Origin: Spirochaetaceae bacterium
GTDB lineage: Bacteria; Spirochaetota; Spirochaetia; Treponematales; Treponemataceae
Direction: 5' to 3'
DNA length: 64,000 nt
NCBI GenBank assembly: GCA_017416145.1
Contig: JAFQDD010000012.1
Location: 1 to 64,000, forward strand
How positions within the stretch are numbered: position 1 is the stretch's first letter; each line of letters starts with the position of its first letter. Below are positions 63,812 to 64,000 of the stretch, piece after piece. The position numbers were made by a program, and so were the translations under genes. Under the pieces are notes generated by a model. It was not told the DNA's origin. It did not search any database and was given only the letters and a program-made list of their open reading frames with translations.

Positions 63812-64000
63812 GTGAAAAAAAAATTATTTATTCTAATATTAACATTATTCTCTGTTTTTGCATTTTCACAAACAGAAAAACCAGATGCACTAAAACTTTA
63901 TCGTGAAGGCAAATATGCTGAATCAATCCAAGTTTGTATTCAAGAAATTCAAGATAATCCTGAAAATCTTGATTCATACGTAGTTTTGTGCTGGGGTCTA
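63812..64000 (+). CDS. Exported TPR-like protein, 5' part only
   Basis: The first 63 codons are visible and open to the window edge. The start is GTG at 63812 with AGGA about 7 nt upstream. A signal peptide (KKKLFILILTLFSVFAFS) is followed by the first TPR-like helices (PDALKLYREGKYAESIQVC). It lies 55 nt after the bactofilin and may be in its operon. The rest of the protein is outside the window. Confidence 0.78.
   Translation, partial: MKKKLFILILTLFSVFAFSQTEKPDALKLYREGKYAESIQVCIQEIQDNPENLDSYVVLCWGL

Noticed and set aside
1-64000. CRISPR arrays, IS elements, prophage
   Set aside because: No regularly spaced repeats, transposase or phage genes were seen; the few repeats are short hairpins.

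Overview
This 64 kb window looks like the chromosome of an AT-rich, host-associated Treponema-like spirochaete. The pointers are a spirochaete-style V-type ATPase operon with a DUF2764 gene, treponemal proteins such as the pcnB-type nucleotidyltransferase and GldA/GldFG-type ABC genes, a bactofilin, MEP-pathway IspG, many periplasmic TPR and beta-barrel proteins, and low GC (about one third by eye). No phage, transposase, IS element or CRISPR array was seen; almost everything is intact and densely packed.

Layout. 1-9.5 kb (minus): a B12-type radical SAM gene, then the cell-shape block mreB / mreC-mreD-mrdA-rodA and a TPR protein. 9.5-9.9 kb: RNase P RNA, starting 2 nt after the stop codon of a zinc-ribbon gene. 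9.9-17 kb (minus): zinc-ribbon gene, rpoD, dnaG, mltG, a small ORF, an MBL-fold hydrolase and a Cys-cluster protein. 17.1-17.3 kb: tRNA-Tyr and tRNA-Thr with promoter and terminator. 17.4-24.7 kb (minus): aroH-glgA, then a GldFG-type ABC system with rnz. 24.8-25.6 kb (plus): nicotinamidase. 25.7-29.2 kb (minus): metG and a FemAB-type transferase. 29.2-37.2 kb (minus): a compact operon of a membrane protein, rnfC-D-G-E-A-B homologues and a GH57 homologue. 37.2-41.7 kb: DUF212 protein, pseudouridine synthase, a P-loop/Asp23-like fusion, pcnB and tatD. 41.8-47.7 kb (plus): envelope polysaccharide genes (GT4, polyprenyl-P sugar transferase, fcl) with an exported protein and a POTRA/beta-barrel protein between them. 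48-50.7 kb (minus): small outer-membrane protein, TPR protein, ispG. 50.8-58.1 kb (minus): V-ATPase (E, DUF2764, A, B, D, I, K). 58.2-63.3 kb (minus): PfkB kinase, SH3 lipoprotein, NUDIX, membrane proteins, a beta-propeller-like lipoprotein and pta. 63.4-64 kb (plus): bactofilin and a TPR protein cut by the window edge.

Main points. (1) The Rnf-like operon is open in every frame and clearly Rnf-derived, but I cannot find the flavinylation motifs of RnfD and RnfG, the glycine-rich NADH/FMN motif of RnfC, the N-terminal Fe-S domain of RnfB, or two of the four membrane Fe-S cysteines of RnfA/RnfE. It is followed, 5 nt away, by a GH57 protein that lacks the family nucleophile and the other catalytic signatures. 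This may be a repurposed Rnf-like complex plus a pseudoenzyme. (2) At least eight operon heads have a sigma70-like promoter whose -10 box ends 6-8 nt before the start codon, mostly with no Shine-Dalgarno site, which predicts leaderless mRNAs; other genes here have ordinary leaders with strong Shine-Dalgarno sites.
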